A stretch of DNA of 64,000 bases from UBA1366 sp047602575 (GCA_047602575.1 JASGGY010000005.1:62001-126000), one strand, 5' to 3'. Positions 16,475 through 25,124 are shown, counted from the stretch's first letter. Program-made: numbers and translations. Notes: a model not told the origin generated them from the sequence alone.

Positions 16475-17797
16475 ATGGCAGAATTTTTCAAAGACATTCC
16501 GGTTATCAAGTACGAGGGACCCAAATCGACCAACCCCCTCTCGTTCAAGTATTACAACCCCGACGAGGTCATCGCCGGCAAAACAATGAAGGAACAGCTT
16601 AAGTTCGCGCTCTCCTGGTGGCACACCATGGGCGGCGACGGAACGGATATGTTCGGCTGCGGCACGGCGGATAAAACCTGGTGCGCAAGCGATCCGGAAG
16701 AACGCGCAAAGAACAAGGTTTACGCCGCGTTTGAAATCATGGAGAAGCTCGGCATCGAGTATTATTGCTTCCACGACCGTGACCTTTCGCCGGAATACGG
16801 TTCGCTCGCGGAGTCGAACGAAAAGCTCGACGTTGTGACCGACCTGTGCAAGGAAATGCAGGACAAAACCGGCATCAAGCTGCTTTGGGGCACGGCGAAG
16901 TGCTTTGACCATCCCCGCTATATGCACGGCGCGGGAACATCCCCCTCTGCGGATGTGTTTGCTTATGCGGCGGCACAGATCAAAAAAGCGGTGGAAGCAA
17001 CCGTCAAGCTCGGCGGCATGGGTTATGTGTTCTGGGGCGGACGCGAGGGCTATGATACCCTCCTCAACACCAACATGGGGCTTGAGCTGGACAACATGGC
17101 GCGCCTGATGCGCATGGTGGTAGATTACGCACGCTCCATCGGTTATACGGGCGATTTCTATATCGAACCCAAGCCCAAAGAGCCGACCAAGCACCAGTAC
17201 GACTTCGACACGGCTACCGTTATCGGTTTCCTGCGCAAGTACGGTCTGGACAAGGATTTCAAAATGAACATCGAGGCAAACCACGCGACCTTGGCGCAGC
17301 ACACCTTCCAGCACGAGCTGCGTGTGGCACGCGAAAACGGTGTGTTCGGCTCCATCGACGCAAACCAGGGCGATATGCTGCTGGGCTGGGATACCGACCA
17401 GTTCCCGACCAACGTCTATGACGCGGCACTTTGTATGTACGAAGTCCTCAAGGCAGGCGGCTTCACAAATGGTGGCTTGAATTTCGACTCCAAGGCGCGC
17501 AGAGGTTCGTTTGCGCCGGACGATATTTTCTTAAGCTATATTTCGGGAATGGACACCTTCGCGCTGGGTCTGCGCATCGCCGACAAAATCATCAAGGACG
17601 GCAGAATCGACAAGTTTGTTGACGACCGTTATGCAAGCTGGGTGACCGGCATCGGTGCGGAAATTGTTTCCGGCAAAGCAACCCTCGCAGACTTGGAAAA
17701 GTATGCACTCGAAAAGGGCGAGGTGGTTTCCTCCCTCTCAAGCGGACGGCAGGAGCTGCTTGAAACCGTTCTCAACAACATCATGTTCAGTTTATAA
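16475..17797 (+). CDS. xylA: Xylose isomerase
   Basis: A 440-residue cytoplasmic enzyme converting D-xylose to D-xylulose, of the longer class II type. Motifs: the catalytic His/Asp in YYCFHDRDLSPE, WGGREGYDTLLNTNM, the metal-binding Glu in FYIEPKPKEPTKHQYDFDT, IEANHATLAQHTFQHE, and NFDSKARRGSF. The start has AAAGGA upstream. It is the first gene of the pentose module and is followed by a hairpin, a HAM1-like gene, xylB and a transaldolase-type gene. Confidence 0.96.
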   Translation: MAEFFKDIPVIKYEGPKSTNPLSFKYYNPDEVIAGKTMKEQLKFALSWWHTMGGDGTDMFGCGTADKTWCASDPEERAKNKVYAAFEIMEKLGIEYYCFHDRDLSPEYGSLAESNEKLDVVTDLCKEMQDKTGIKLLWGTAKCFDHPRYMHGAGTSPSADVFAYAAAQIKKAVEATVKLGGMGYVFWGGREGYDTLLNTNMGLELDNMARLMRMVVDYARSIGYTGDFYIEPKPKEPTKHQYDFDTATVIGFLRKYGLDKDFKMNIEANHATLAQHTFQHELRVARENGVFGSIDANQGDMLLGWDTDQFPTNVYDAALCMYEVLKAGGFTNGGLNFDSKARRGSFAPDDIFLSYISGMDTFALGLRIADKIIKDGRIDKFVDDRYASWVTGIGAEIVSGKATLADLEKYALEKGEVVSSLSSGRQELLETVLNNIMFSL

Positions 17798-17801
17798 ATA
17801 C

Positions 17802-17833
17802 ACAAGGGCGGACTTTTTGTTCGCCCTTGTTTC
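17802..17833 (+). terminator. Hairpin after xylA (partial terminator)
   Basis: ACAAGGGCG (17802-17810) and CGCCCTTGT (17822-17830) pair perfectly around an 11-base loop and are followed by a short T-rich run. It may reduce rather than stop transcription into the downstream genes. Confidence 0.65.
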
Positions 17834-17851
17834 TGGGGAAAGGAGCACGGT

Positions 17852-18481
17852 GTGACAATTCTTTACGGAACGTCCAATCCCGCCAAGCTTGCGATGATGC
17901 AGAAATTTCTGGCGGGAGCGCAGATAAAACTACTGTCTCTTTCAGATATGAAAACCCCGCCGCCGGAGGTTGCGGAAACAGGTGCGTCCCCGCTTGAAAA
18001 CGCGCGGATGAAAGCGGACGCTTATTTTAAAGCCTACGGAATACCGGTTTTTTCGTGCGATTCGGGGCTGTATTTTGATGATGTGTCGGAGGAAATCCAG
18101 CCCGGCGTAAATGTCCGCAATATCCGGTGTAAAGGCAAAAGCCTTGACGATGATGAGATGATTGCCTATTATTCAGCGCTTGCGCGGCAATATGGGGAAA
18201 ACGGTGCGCTGACCGCCCGTTACCGCAACGCAATTTGCCTTGTAACCGCCGAAAACACGCGGTTTGAGAGCATGGAGGACGCACTGTCCGGCAATCCGTT
18301 TTTGCTGGTTGCAAAGCCCCACGCGACAAGATGTAAAGGCTTTCCCCTTGACAGTTTATCGGCGGAAATCGCTTCGGGAAAGTATTACAACGACCTGTCG
18401 GTCAAAGTGCAAAGCAACGACACCGTTATGGCAAACGCGTTCCGTACGTTTTTTGTGGATGCGCTAGGAGATAAAAGCTAG
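17852..18481 (+). CDS. HAM1/RdgB-like non-canonical purine NTP pyrophosphatase
   Basis: A 209-residue protein starting ILYGTSNPAKLAMMQKFL, the substrate-binding start of the Ham1 family (T-x-N-x2-K), followed by ETGASPLENARMKADAYF and FSCDSGLYFDD. Family members hydrolyse ITP, dITP or XTP to monophosphates. The C-terminal part is less typical than E. coli RdgB (KPHATRCKGFPLD.), so a different nucleotide substrate is possible. The GTG start has AAAGGAG 6 bases upstream. It lies inside the xylose gene cluster. Confidence 0.82.
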   Translation: MTILYGTSNPAKLAMMQKFLAGAQIKLLSLSDMKTPPPEVAETGASPLENARMKADAYFKAYGIPVFSCDSGLYFDDVSEEIQPGVNVRNIRCKGKSLDDDEMIAYYSALARQYGENGALTARYRNAICLVTAENTRFESMEDALSGNPFLLVAKPHATRCKGFPLDSLSAEIASGKYYNDLSVKVQSNDTVMANAFRTFFVDALGDKS

Positions 18482-18710
18482 TAAAATCAAACTGAAGATA
18501 AAGTATATTCAATTTTCGCCCCCAGTGAAATCACAAAGCAATAGTCAAAGCACACATTGGCTAAGAGAAACAAAGGTACAATCCATAAAACAACGGGTTT
18601 CCAAAGGGGGCATGCCCCCTTTGGTGAGGGAGTCCAGAGGGGGCAACGCCCCCTTTGGGAGGGTTTATCACAGTCTGAAATAATACGCTGAAAAGCGAAA
18701 GGAGAATTTT
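18482..18710. repeat. Intergenic palindromic hairpin pair
   Basis: Two GC-rich palindromes lie side by side. The first (18601-18624) is a perfect 24-base palindrome with arms CCAAAGGGGGC / GCCCCCTTTGG and centre AT. The second (18634-18658) has arms CCAGAGGGGGC / GCCCCCTTTGG around AAC. The 9-base link is TGAGGGAGT. It looks like a REP/MITE-like dispersed element. No gene is supported in this stretch; GAAAGGAG for xylB is at its end. Confidence 0.75.
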
Positions 18711-20234
18711 ATGGCATATGTAATCGGAATTGACTGCGGCACAAGCGGCACAAAGACGGTGCTGTTTGACGAGCTGGGTAATGTGGTGGCTTCCCACACG
18801 GTGGAGTACCCCATGTACCAGCCCAAAAACGGCTATGCGGAGCAGAACCCTAAAGACTGGGCGGACGCGGCGCTTGCCACGCTCACGGCAGTTGTCGCAA
18901 AAAGCGGTGTTGACAAAAACGATATCAAAGGCATCGGCTTGTCCGGTCAGATGCACGGGCTTGTGATGCTCGATAAGGACAACAATGTCATCCGTCCGTC
19001 CATCATCTGGTGCGACCAGCGAACGGCGGCAGAGGTTGCTTGGATGAACGAGAAAATCGGCGAGAAAAAGCTGATCGAAATCACCGCAAACCCCGCACTG
19101 ACCGGCTGGACGGCGGCGAAAATTCTGTGGGTGCGCAACAACGAGCCGGAGAATTACGCGAAGTGCGCGAAGATTCTTTTGCCGAAGGACTATCTGCGGT
19201 TTATCCTGACAGGTGAATTCGCGGCGGAGGTTTCCGACGCATCGGGTATGCAGCTGCTTGATGTGGCAAAGCGCACGTGGTCGGACGAAATTCTTTCGCT
19301 GATGGAAATTGACAAGTCGCTTCTGGGCAAGCTCTACGAGAGCTGTGAGGTGACGGGAACGCTGAAAAAATCCGTCGCCGATGCAGTCGGCTTAAACGAA
19401 AGCACGGTCGTTGTCGGCGGTGCGGGCGACAACGCGGCGGCGGCAGTCGGCACAGGTGTCGTGACCGGCGGCAAGGCATTCACCACCATCGGCACATCGG
19501 GTGTCGTGTTCGCCCACACACCGGAAATCGCCATCGACCCCAAGGGCAGGGTGCATACCTGCTGTGCGGCTGTGCCGGGTGCATGGCACGTCATGGGTGT
19601 GACGCAGGGCGCCGGGCTTTCGCTGAAATGGTTCCGCGACAATTTCTGCGGCGCGGAAAAGGAAACCGCCCGCTATATGGGTGTGGATGAGTACTTCCTC
19701 ATGGACAAGGAAGCCGAAACCGTTCCCGTGGGGGCAAACCGCCTGCTCTATCTGCCCTATCTGATGGGCGAGCGCACCCCCCACCTTGACCCGAACGCGC
19801 GCGGCGTGTTCTTCGGGCTGTCAGCAATGCACACGAAAAAGGAGCTGCTCCGTGCCGTGCTGGAGGGTGTGACCTACTCCCTGCGAGACTGCGTGGAGGT
19901 GTTCCGCGAGATGGGCATCTCGGTCAGCGACATGATGGCGTGCGGCGGCGGCGGTTCGTCCCCCCTGTGGCGCTCGATGCTGGCTGATCTGTACAATTGT
20001 CCGGTCAAGACGGCGGCAAGCAAGGAAGGACCGGCGTTGGGCGCGGCACTGCTTGCAAGCGTGGGTGCGGGCATTTACAAGAGCGTTCCCGAAGCGTGCG
20101 CGGCGGTTGTCAAGACCGACAAGACGCAGCAGCCCGACGCGGAGAAGGCAACGGCTTACGAGGGATATTATCAGCTTTATCGCGAAATTTACCCCGCGTT
20201 GAAGGATAGTTTTTCCAAACTGGCGGCAATGTAA
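18711..20234 (+). CDS. xylB: Xylulokinase
   Basis: A 507-residue FGGY-family kinase that phosphorylates D-xylulose at C5. The N-terminal ATPase fold is YVIGIDCGTSGTKTVLFD. The sugar site region is GLSGQMHGLVMLD, typical of xylulokinases, and the second half has TIGTSGVVFAH, YLMGERTPHLDPNARGVFFGL and MACGGGGSSPLWRSMLADL. GAAAGGAG lies upstream. It works directly after xylA in xylose use. Confidence 0.95.
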   Translation: MAYVIGIDCGTSGTKTVLFDELGNVVASHTVEYPMYQPKNGYAEQNPKDWADAALATLTAVVAKSGVDKNDIKGIGLSGQMHGLVMLDKDNNVIRPSIIWCDQRTAAEVAWMNEKIGEKKLIEITANPALTGWTAAKILWVRNNEPENYAKCAKILLPKDYLRFILTGEFAAEVSDASGMQLLDVAKRTWSDEILSLMEIDKSLLGKLYESCEVTGTLKKSVADAVGLNESTVVVGGAGDNAAAAVGTGVVTGGKAFTTIGTSGVVFAHTPEIAIDPKGRVHTCCAAVPGAWHVMGVTQGAGLSLKWFRDNFCGAEKETARYMGVDEYFLMDKEAETVPVGANRLLYLPYLMGERTPHLDPNARGVFFGLSAMHTKKELLRAVLEGVTYSLRDCVEVFREMGISVSDMMACGGGGSSPLWRSMLADLYNCPVKTAASKEGPALGAALLASVGAGIYKSVPEACAAVVKTDKTQQPDAEKATAYEGYYQLYREIYPALKDSFSKLAAM

Positions 20235-20274
20235 TGATATCAAAATAAAGTTATAAAACGAAAGGAAAATGAAC

Positions 20275-20919
20275 ATGAAGCTTTTTATCGACACCGCCAA
20301 CGTAACCGAAATCCGCGAGGCGAATGACCTCGGCGTGATTTGCGGCGTAACAACCAACCCTTCCCTGATTGCCAAGGAGGGCAGAGTATTCGAGGAAGTC
20401 GTCAAGGAAATCACCTCCATCGTGGACGGCCCGATTTCCGCAGAAGTCATCTCGCTTGAAGCCGACAAGATGGTGGAGGAAGCCATCCCACTGTCGAAAA
20501 TCCACAAGAACATCGTCATCAAGCTCCCCATGTGTGCAGAGGGTCTCAAAGCCTGCAAGCGCCTGACCGCCATGGGCATCAAAACCAATGTGACGCTGAT
20601 TTTCTCCGCCGCACAGGCGCTGCTTGCCGCAAAGGCGGGCGCCACCTATGTTTCGCCGTTCCTCGGCAGACTCGACGACATTGGCATGGAGGGCATGGCA
20701 CTGATCGAAGAAATCGTGGACATCTTTGACGCGCAGGGACTTGACACCGAAATCATCGCCGCATCCATTCGCAACCCCATCCACGTGACCGCTGCGGCGC
20801 GCCTGGGCTGCCACATCGCGACCATTCCGATGGGCGTTATCCGTCAGATGATCAAGCACCCGCTCACTGATTCCGGCATTGAGCGTTTCCTGAAGGACTG
20901 GGAAGGCGCTGTGAAGTAA
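20275..20919 (+). CDS. Transaldolase / fructose-6-phosphate aldolase family (FSA/TalC type)
   Basis: A 214-residue short transaldolase: MKLFIDTANVTEIREANDLG, GVTTNPSLIAKEGR, the Schiff-base lysine in NIVIKLPM, TNVTLIFSAAQALLAAKAGATYVSPFLGRLDDIG, and AASIRNPIHVTAAARLGCHIATIP. The ATG at 20275 is used because GAAAGGA is about 9 bases upstream; the ATG at 20269 is too close. Next to xylA and xylB it most likely runs the non-oxidative pentose phosphate branch as a transaldolase. Sequence alone does not separate this from fructose-6-phosphate aldolase activity. Confidence 0.9.
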   Translation: MKLFIDTANVTEIREANDLGVICGVTTNPSLIAKEGRVFEEVVKEITSIVDGPISAEVISLEADKMVEEAIPLSKIHKNIVIKLPMCAEGLKACKRLTAMGIKTNVTLIFSAAQALLAAKAGATYVSPFLGRLDDIGMEGMALIEEIVDIFDAQGLDTEIIAASIRNPIHVTAAARLGCHIATIPMGVIRQMIKHPLTDSGIERFLKDWEGAVK

Positions 20920-20942
20920 ATCCAGTTTTTACCGAATACAAC

Positions 20943-20980
20943 GAACCCCTCTGTGGATCACGCCACGGAGGGGTTCGTTT
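20943..20980 (+). terminator. Terminator of the xylose operon (bidirectional form)
   Basis: GAACCCCTC..GTGG (20943-20956) pairs with CCAC..GAGGGGTTC (20963-20976), followed by TTT. A near copy lies at 22442-22477 next to the NUDIX gene. Confidence 0.85.
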
Positions 20981-20983
20981 CGT

Positions 20984-21056
20984 TTTAAACTCCTGAAGTT
21001 CGGTAAAAACAACATCGTTTTCTATTGCGATACCGCCGTATCGTTTATCATCATTT
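20984..21056 (-). pseudogene. Remnant of a NUDIX gene 3' end
   Basis: Read on the minus strand this gives DDKRYGGIAIENDVVFTELQEF, which matches the last residues of the intact NUDIX protein at 22481-22969 (DDKLYGGIATENAVIFTELQEF). The stop codon has been lost by a small change (TTTTAA to TTTAAA), and upstream of about 21056 the similarity fades. The adjoining hairpin is also a copy of the one beside the intact gene. This is a duplication footprint, not a working gene. Confidence 0.65.
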
Positions 21057-21092
21057 GTGGTAACGCGTAAATGAGTAGAATTGTTTTTGGCA

Positions 21093-21121
21093 TTTACATT
21101 CTCGTGCGTTCGCGTTATAAT
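21093..21121 (+). promoter_or_regulatory. Promoter of the 21.2 kb two-gene unit
   Basis: TTTACA (21093-21098), a 17-base spacer and TATAAT (21116-21121), followed by GGAGG before the start at 21166. Confidence 0.75.
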
Positions 21122-21165
21122 AAAGTCATCGGTTAACCGCAAAATTGAATGGAGGTTCATTAATT

Positions 21166-22191
21166 ATGACAAACGGAGAAAAAGTAACAGCATGGGCAAT
21201 CAACCATGTGAAGAAGCATTACGCGGAGGATATTGACCTTATCATTTCGCATTCGACACTAAGAATCAACAAAGACGAAAAAACGGTCAGCTATTTTGTT
21301 CCCGCCACGGAAAAAGGATTTTTGTTCGGACAGACTTTTCTTTTGGATAATGAGGGCTTTGACATATGGGGAATCGGATGGGAACGTCTGGAGGGCTTCG
21401 CGAATCTTGAAGAGTACAACCTGACCTGCCTTGCAGACGGCGAAATTCTATACGCAAAGTCACAGCAGGCCGTGAAAAGGTTTGAGGCGTTGCAAAAAAA
21501 GTTGGCTGATAATCTGAGGAGCGACGAAACCTGCCGGAAGCTTGCACTGACCGCATATACGCAAGCCAAGCAGATTTATCTTGAAGCAGTGTTCGCACAG
21601 GACAGTGATGTGAAACTGGGGGCGGGATATGTGTTGGATTATCTGGCGCAAAGCATTGCGTTCACAAACCACCGGTATTATAAAAGTGCCCAAATTGCAC
21701 AACTTGAGGAATTGCGTACAATGGAAAATGTGCCCGATGGATTTTCAGAAAAATATCTGAAAACAATCCGTGAGAAAAGCGGGGAGAAGCAGAAGAAGCT
21801 GTGTTATGAACTGATTATGCTGACAAAGGCTTTTCTGACTGAAAACGGATTTTTCTCTGCTGAAACGGTGACGGAAAAGAACTTTCAGGATCTTGCTGAC
21901 TGGTATGCGGAGCTTTCCTATACCTGGCTGAGAATCCGGCATTACACTGCGCAGAACGATCCGGTCAAGGCATATATGTGGGGAATTTTCCTTCAGGAGG
22001 AACTAAACCGTGTATGCGAAGATTATGGCTTGGAAAAACAGCAGCTGATGATGGCATATAATTATGATGACCTGCCGGCTTTTGCTGCACAATCGCAGCG
22101 GATTGAAGCATGGATCAAAAACATTATATGCTCCTCCGGCGGAAGAATCAGAGCATTTGACAGCATCGGAGCGCTTGAAAATGAAGTATAA
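21166..22191 (+). CDS. Uncharacterised protein, possibly nucleotidyltransferase-like
   Basis: A 341-residue soluble protein that I cannot assign firmly. The first 110 residues (DLIISHSTLRINKDEKTVSYF, FDIWGIGWERLEGFANLEEYNLTCLADGEILYAKS) have the feel of a minimal nucleotidyltransferase domain. The rest is helical (residues about 115-320), like the substrate-binding helical domains that follow such enzymes. Clear Asp-x-Asp catalytic residues are not obvious. The start at 21166 is set by GGAGG; the frame runs back to 21145. It overlaps the next gene by 11 bases and lies between two copies of a NUDIX 3' segment, so the pair may have arrived as an insertion. Confidence 0.7.
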   Translation: MTNGEKVTAWAINHVKKHYAEDIDLIISHSTLRINKDEKTVSYFVPATEKGFLFGQTFLLDNEGFDIWGIGWERLEGFANLEEYNLTCLADGEILYAKSQQAVKRFEALQKKLADNLRSDETCRKLALTAYTQAKQIYLEAVFAQDSDVKLGAGYVLDYLAQSIAFTNHRYYKSAQIAQLEELRTMENVPDGFSEKYLKTIREKSGEKQKKLCYELIMLTKAFLTENGFFSAETVTEKNFQDLADWYAELSYTWLRIRHYTAQNDPVKAYMWGIFLQEELNRVCEDYGLEKQQLMMAYNYDDLPAFAAQSQRIEAWIKNIICSSGGRIRAFDSIGALENEV

Positions 22192-22435
22192 AAACGCGCA
22201 GGATATTCTCCCGGACAATCTTCTGAAAGAGCTGCAACAATACATTTCTGGTGAAACGCTTTATGTTCCAAACATCGGAAACAAAAAGCGGTGGGGAGAG
22301 GTTTCCGGATCGCGGAGCTATTACAAGCGGCGCAACGAAGCAATTCGTGAAAAATTCCGACAAGGCGGCACGATAGAAAAACTGGCAGAAGAATTCCACT
22401 TATCTGAGGATACAATAAAAAAGATTGTGTATTAA
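22181..22435 (+). CDS. CD3324-family small helix-turn-helix-like protein
   Basis: An 84-residue protein: MKYKNAQDILPDNLLKELQ, GETLYVPNIGNKKRWGE, SRSYYKRRNEAIREKFRQGG, TIEKLAEEFHLSEDTIKKIVY. The last 30 residues form a helix-turn-helix of the Mor/resolvase kind, and the layout matches the clostridial CD3324 family of unknown role. The ATG at 22181 overlaps the end of the upstream gene by 11 bases, so the two are coupled; this protein may regulate its partner. Confidence 0.8.
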   Translation: MKYKNAQDILPDNLLKELQQYISGETLYVPNIGNKKRWGEVSGSRSYYKRRNEAIREKFRQGGTIEKLAEEFHLSEDTIKKIVY

Positions 22436-22441
22436 GAAAAC

Positions 22442-22480
22442 CATACCCCTCCGTGGATTGCTCCGCGGAGGGGTATGTTC
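22442..22480. terminator. Bidirectional terminator between CD3324-like and NUDIX genes
   Basis: CATACCCCTCCG (22442-22453) pairs with CGGAGGGGTATG (22466-22477) between convergent genes. Its sequence parallels the hairpin at 20943-20976. Confidence 0.8.
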
Positions 22481-22969
22481 TTAAAACTCTTGAAGCTCAG
22501 TAAAAATCACAGCATTTTCTGTTGCGATGCCGCCGTATAATTTATCGTCAAGGCATCCTGTATGAAGATAGTGCAGATACATATGCTTTGCAGAGTGAGG
22601 CATTTCAAGATTCGCAGCTTCGTTGAGGTCAAACCATTGGAGTTTTCCCTCGTTGCTGGTTAAGCTTTCCGCTGTGTCTTTTAACTGTGCAAAGAAAAAA
22701 TAATTCTGCCGGATCTCATCTTTTTTTAGCCGAAGCGTAATATACCGGAGTTGCAAGTTCTCAATATCGGATTCACCTAAACCGATTTCTTCTTGTAGCT
22801 CGCGTAACAGGCAGGCTTTCGCATCGTTCAATTCATTTCTCTCAAAATGTCCGCCGGCGGTTCCGACATAGCACTCGTCAACAACACGCGAACCAATGCG
22901 GTATAAGAGCAACACGCGGTTTCCGCGCATGAGATAAACGCTTGCCATATTTCTGAGAATTCCGTTCAT
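22481..22969 (-). CDS. NUDIX hydrolase
   Basis: A 162-residue protein starting MNGILRNMASVYLMRGNRVLLLYRIG. The NUDIX box is GGHFERNELNDAKACLLREL followed by QEEIGL; it holds two more residues between the first Glu and the REL block than the standard 23-residue box, a variation seen in some clostridial members. It should cleave a nucleoside diphosphate linked to another group; the substrate is unknown. The ATG at 22969 follows TTGGAG. It is 16 bases downstream of cls, probably in the same transcript. A decayed copy of its 3' end is at 20984-21056. Confidence 0.85.
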   Translation of the reverse strand: MNGILRNMASVYLMRGNRVLLLYRIGSRVVDECYVGTAGGHFERNELNDAKACLLRELQEEIGLGESDIENLQLRYITLRLKKDEIRQNYFFFAQLKDTAESLTSNEGKLQWFDLNEAANLEMPHSAKHMYLHYLHTGCLDDKLYGGIATENAVIFTELQEF

Positions 22970-22985
22970 TTCAATCTCCAATCGT

Positions 22986-24521
22986 TTACAGCAGCGGTGC
23001 GAAAATCCGCAGAACACTGCTTGTCAGCTTGTCCGGCAGCGACCGCCGGTTGCAGTCGTCGAGGGTGATGCGGCGGCATTTGGTGAGCATTTCCAGAAAA
23101 TCCTGTTTGACCGCGTCCACGCAGATGCTTTTGTACATCACCGTTGCGCATTCAAAATGCAGGTACAGGCTGCGGAAATCGAGGTTGATTGTGCCGACAA
23201 TCGCCTTTGTATCGTCGCTGACGAAATTTTTCGCGTGGACAAAGCCGTCCTCGTATTGGTAAAGCTTTACGCCCGACTGAATCAGCAGCTTGTGAAAGGA
23301 CTTCCCGATCGCGTGGACATACCACTTGTCGGGCTTCCCCGGAATGATAATCCGCACGTCCACGCCGCTTTTCGCCGCGTAGGTCAGCGAGGTGATCATG
23401 TCAGAATCGAGAATTAGGTAGGGCGTTGTGATGAAAAGATACTCCTGCGCACGGTTGATAAGATCGAGATAAACCAGCTTGCCGACGGTTTCGTCGTCCA
23501 CCGGCGCGTCGGCAAAGGGGATGATCACGCCGTCGGTGGGGAACGCTTCCTTGTGGTGAACGTGCGGACGCAGCGCGTCGTAGTCCTCGCTGACAATCTC
23601 CGTCAGTTCCCACATTTGCAAAAACATCATCGTGAAGCTGAATACTGCCTCGCCCTTGAGCATGACGGAGGTGTCCTTCCAGTGCCCGAAGCGGTTGACG
23701 CGGTTGATGTATTCGTCGGCTAAATTCACGCCGCCGTTGAACGCCGTGTGACCGTCAATCACGCAGATTTTCCGGTGGTCCCGGTTGTTCTGTGAGGTCG
23801 AAAGAAAGGGCTTGAACGGACTGAACACCTTGCACTTGATTCCTAAGCTGTTGAGGAAGCGGTCGTATTTGTCGGGCAGGTGCATTTGGCTGCCGAAGCC
23901 GTCATACAGCACGCGCACGTCCACGCCCTGCGCGGCTTTTTCGGTGAGAATTTCGAGAATATCGCCCCACATTTTACCCTCGGCGATGATGAAGTATTCC
24001 AGAAAGATAAAATGCTCCGCCGCAGCCAGCTCGCGCTTGAGCGTGACAAATTTCTGTTCGCCGAGCGGGAAGTATTCCACCGTGGTGTTCTGATAAGCGG
24101 GAAAGCCCGCGTGCCGCCAGATGTAGGAAGCTAAATTGCGCATTTCCGGCGAATCCGCGGCAAGCGTGCGCATGAAGGTGTCGTCCGGCATCAAAAACGG
24201 GCGGGTTTCCGCAGTTTTACGCAGGTGGTTTTTGCGGAAAAGCTGCGTGCCGATTTGTGCTTTAAAAAACACATACATCGCCGCGGAGAATACCGGAAAA
24301 ATCAGCAGCGGCACAATCCACGCAAGCTTATAATCCGGACTTTCGTTGCGGTTTAAGATATAGCACACGAGTGCAAAGCCGAACACGGTCAGAAAACCAT
24401 AAACCAGCGCGTAATGCTCGCTGAGCTTGACAAGCGACAAAACCATCAGCGCAATCTGTGCCAGGAGCAGTGCCACGATGATAAATTTCCGGCTGAAAAT
24501 AAATTTTACGAGCTTTTTCAT
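22986..24521 (-). CDS. cls: Cardiolipin synthase (phospholipase D type)
   Basis: A 511-residue membrane protein. Two transmembrane helices lie at the N-terminus (IIVALLLAQIALMVLSLV, ALVYGFLTVFGFALVCYIL). Two HKD motifs form the active site: DHRKICVIDGHTAFNGGVNLADEY near residue 235 and HAKNFVSDDTKAIVGTINLDFRS near 415. It joins two phosphatidylglycerol molecules into cardiolipin and glycerol. It follows ppa by 39 bases and precedes the NUDIX gene by 16. Confidence 0.93.
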   Translation of the reverse strand: MKKLVKFIFSRKFIIVALLLAQIALMVLSLVKLSEHYALVYGFLTVFGFALVCYILNRNESPDYKLAWIVPLLIFPVFSAAMYVFFKAQIGTQLFRKNHLRKTAETRPFLMPDDTFMRTLAADSPEMRNLASYIWRHAGFPAYQNTTVEYFPLGEQKFVTLKRELAAAEHFIFLEYFIIAEGKMWGDILEILTEKAAQGVDVRVLYDGFGSQMHLPDKYDRFLNSLGIKCKVFSPFKPFLSTSQNNRDHRKICVIDGHTAFNGGVNLADEYINRVNRFGHWKDTSVMLKGEAVFSFTMMFLQMWELTEIVSEDYDALRPHVHHKEAFPTDGVIIPFADAPVDDETVGKLVYLDLINRAQEYLFITTPYLILDSDMITSLTYAAKSGVDVRIIIPGKPDKWYVHAIGKSFHKLLIQSGVKLYQYEDGFVHAKNFVSDDTKAIVGTINLDFRSLYLHFECATVMYKSICVDAVKQDFLEMLTKCRRITLDDCNRRSLPDKLTSSVLRIFAPLL

Positions 24522-24560
24522 GACGCGCTCCTTTCTTTTCTTTGTGAAACCCGTGCGGGA

Positions 24561-25091
24561 TTATTTGCAGAAGCTTTCTATGTAGCGGTCGATACAGGAC
24601 TGGATGATTTCCCGTGCGGCGGCGGCATCTTGAATTTCGTCAATGACGGTTTCTTTGCCCTCAAGCTGCTTGTAGACCTGGAAGAAATGGCTCATCTCCG
24701 TGAAAATATGCGCGGGGAGCTGACTGATGTCGGTGTAGTAATTATAGGTCGGATCGGTGACGGGGATGCAGATGATTTTTTCGTCGGCAGCGCCGTTGTC
24801 GAGCATTTTGATCACGCCGATGGGAACACATTTGACCAGCGACAGCGGCACAAGGGTTTCCGAGCAGAGCAGCAGCACATCGAGCGGATCGCCGTCGTCG
24901 GCGTAGGTGCGCGGAATAAAGCCGTAATTCGCCGGATAATGGGTGGAGGTGTATAAAATCCGGTCCATCATCAGAAGACCGGTGTCCTTGTCCAGCTCGT
25001 ATTTGACCTTAGAGCCTTTTGGAATCTCGATCACCGCGGTGAAAATTTCGGCGGTGATTTTTTTCGGGGAAATATCATGCCAGATGTTCAT
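24561..25091 (-). CDS. ppa: Inorganic pyrophosphatase (family I)
   Basis: A 176-residue soluble enzyme: EIPKGSKVKYELDKDTGLLMMDRIL, YPANYGFIPRTYADDGDPLDVLLL (the D-x-D-P-x-D metal site) and VTDPTYNYYTDISQLP. It hydrolyses pyrophosphate and drives biosynthetic reactions. GGAGGG lies before the start. It is the second gene of a minus-strand operon, 33 bases after the preceding stop. Confidence 0.95.
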   Translation of the reverse strand: MNIWHDISPKKITAEIFTAVIEIPKGSKVKYELDKDTGLLMMDRILYTSTHYPANYGFIPRTYADDGDPLDVLLLCSETLVPLSLVKCVPIGVIKMLDNGAADEKIICIPVTDPTYNYYTDISQLPAHIFTEMSHFFQVYKQLEGKETVIDEIQDAAAAREIIQSCIDRYIESFCK

Positions 25092-25124
25092 GGGGTACCC
25101 TCCTTATATTTTGGCGAAAAACCG

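Noticed and set aside
18561..18956. 131-codon minus-strand ORF over the palindromes and xylB
   Set aside because: It is a shadow of xylB joined to the GC-rich hairpin element.
20864..21160. A 98-codon minus-strand gene
   Set aside because: Only its middle matches the NUDIX C-terminus; the rest crosses the terminator and the end of the transaldolase gene. Treated as a remnant.
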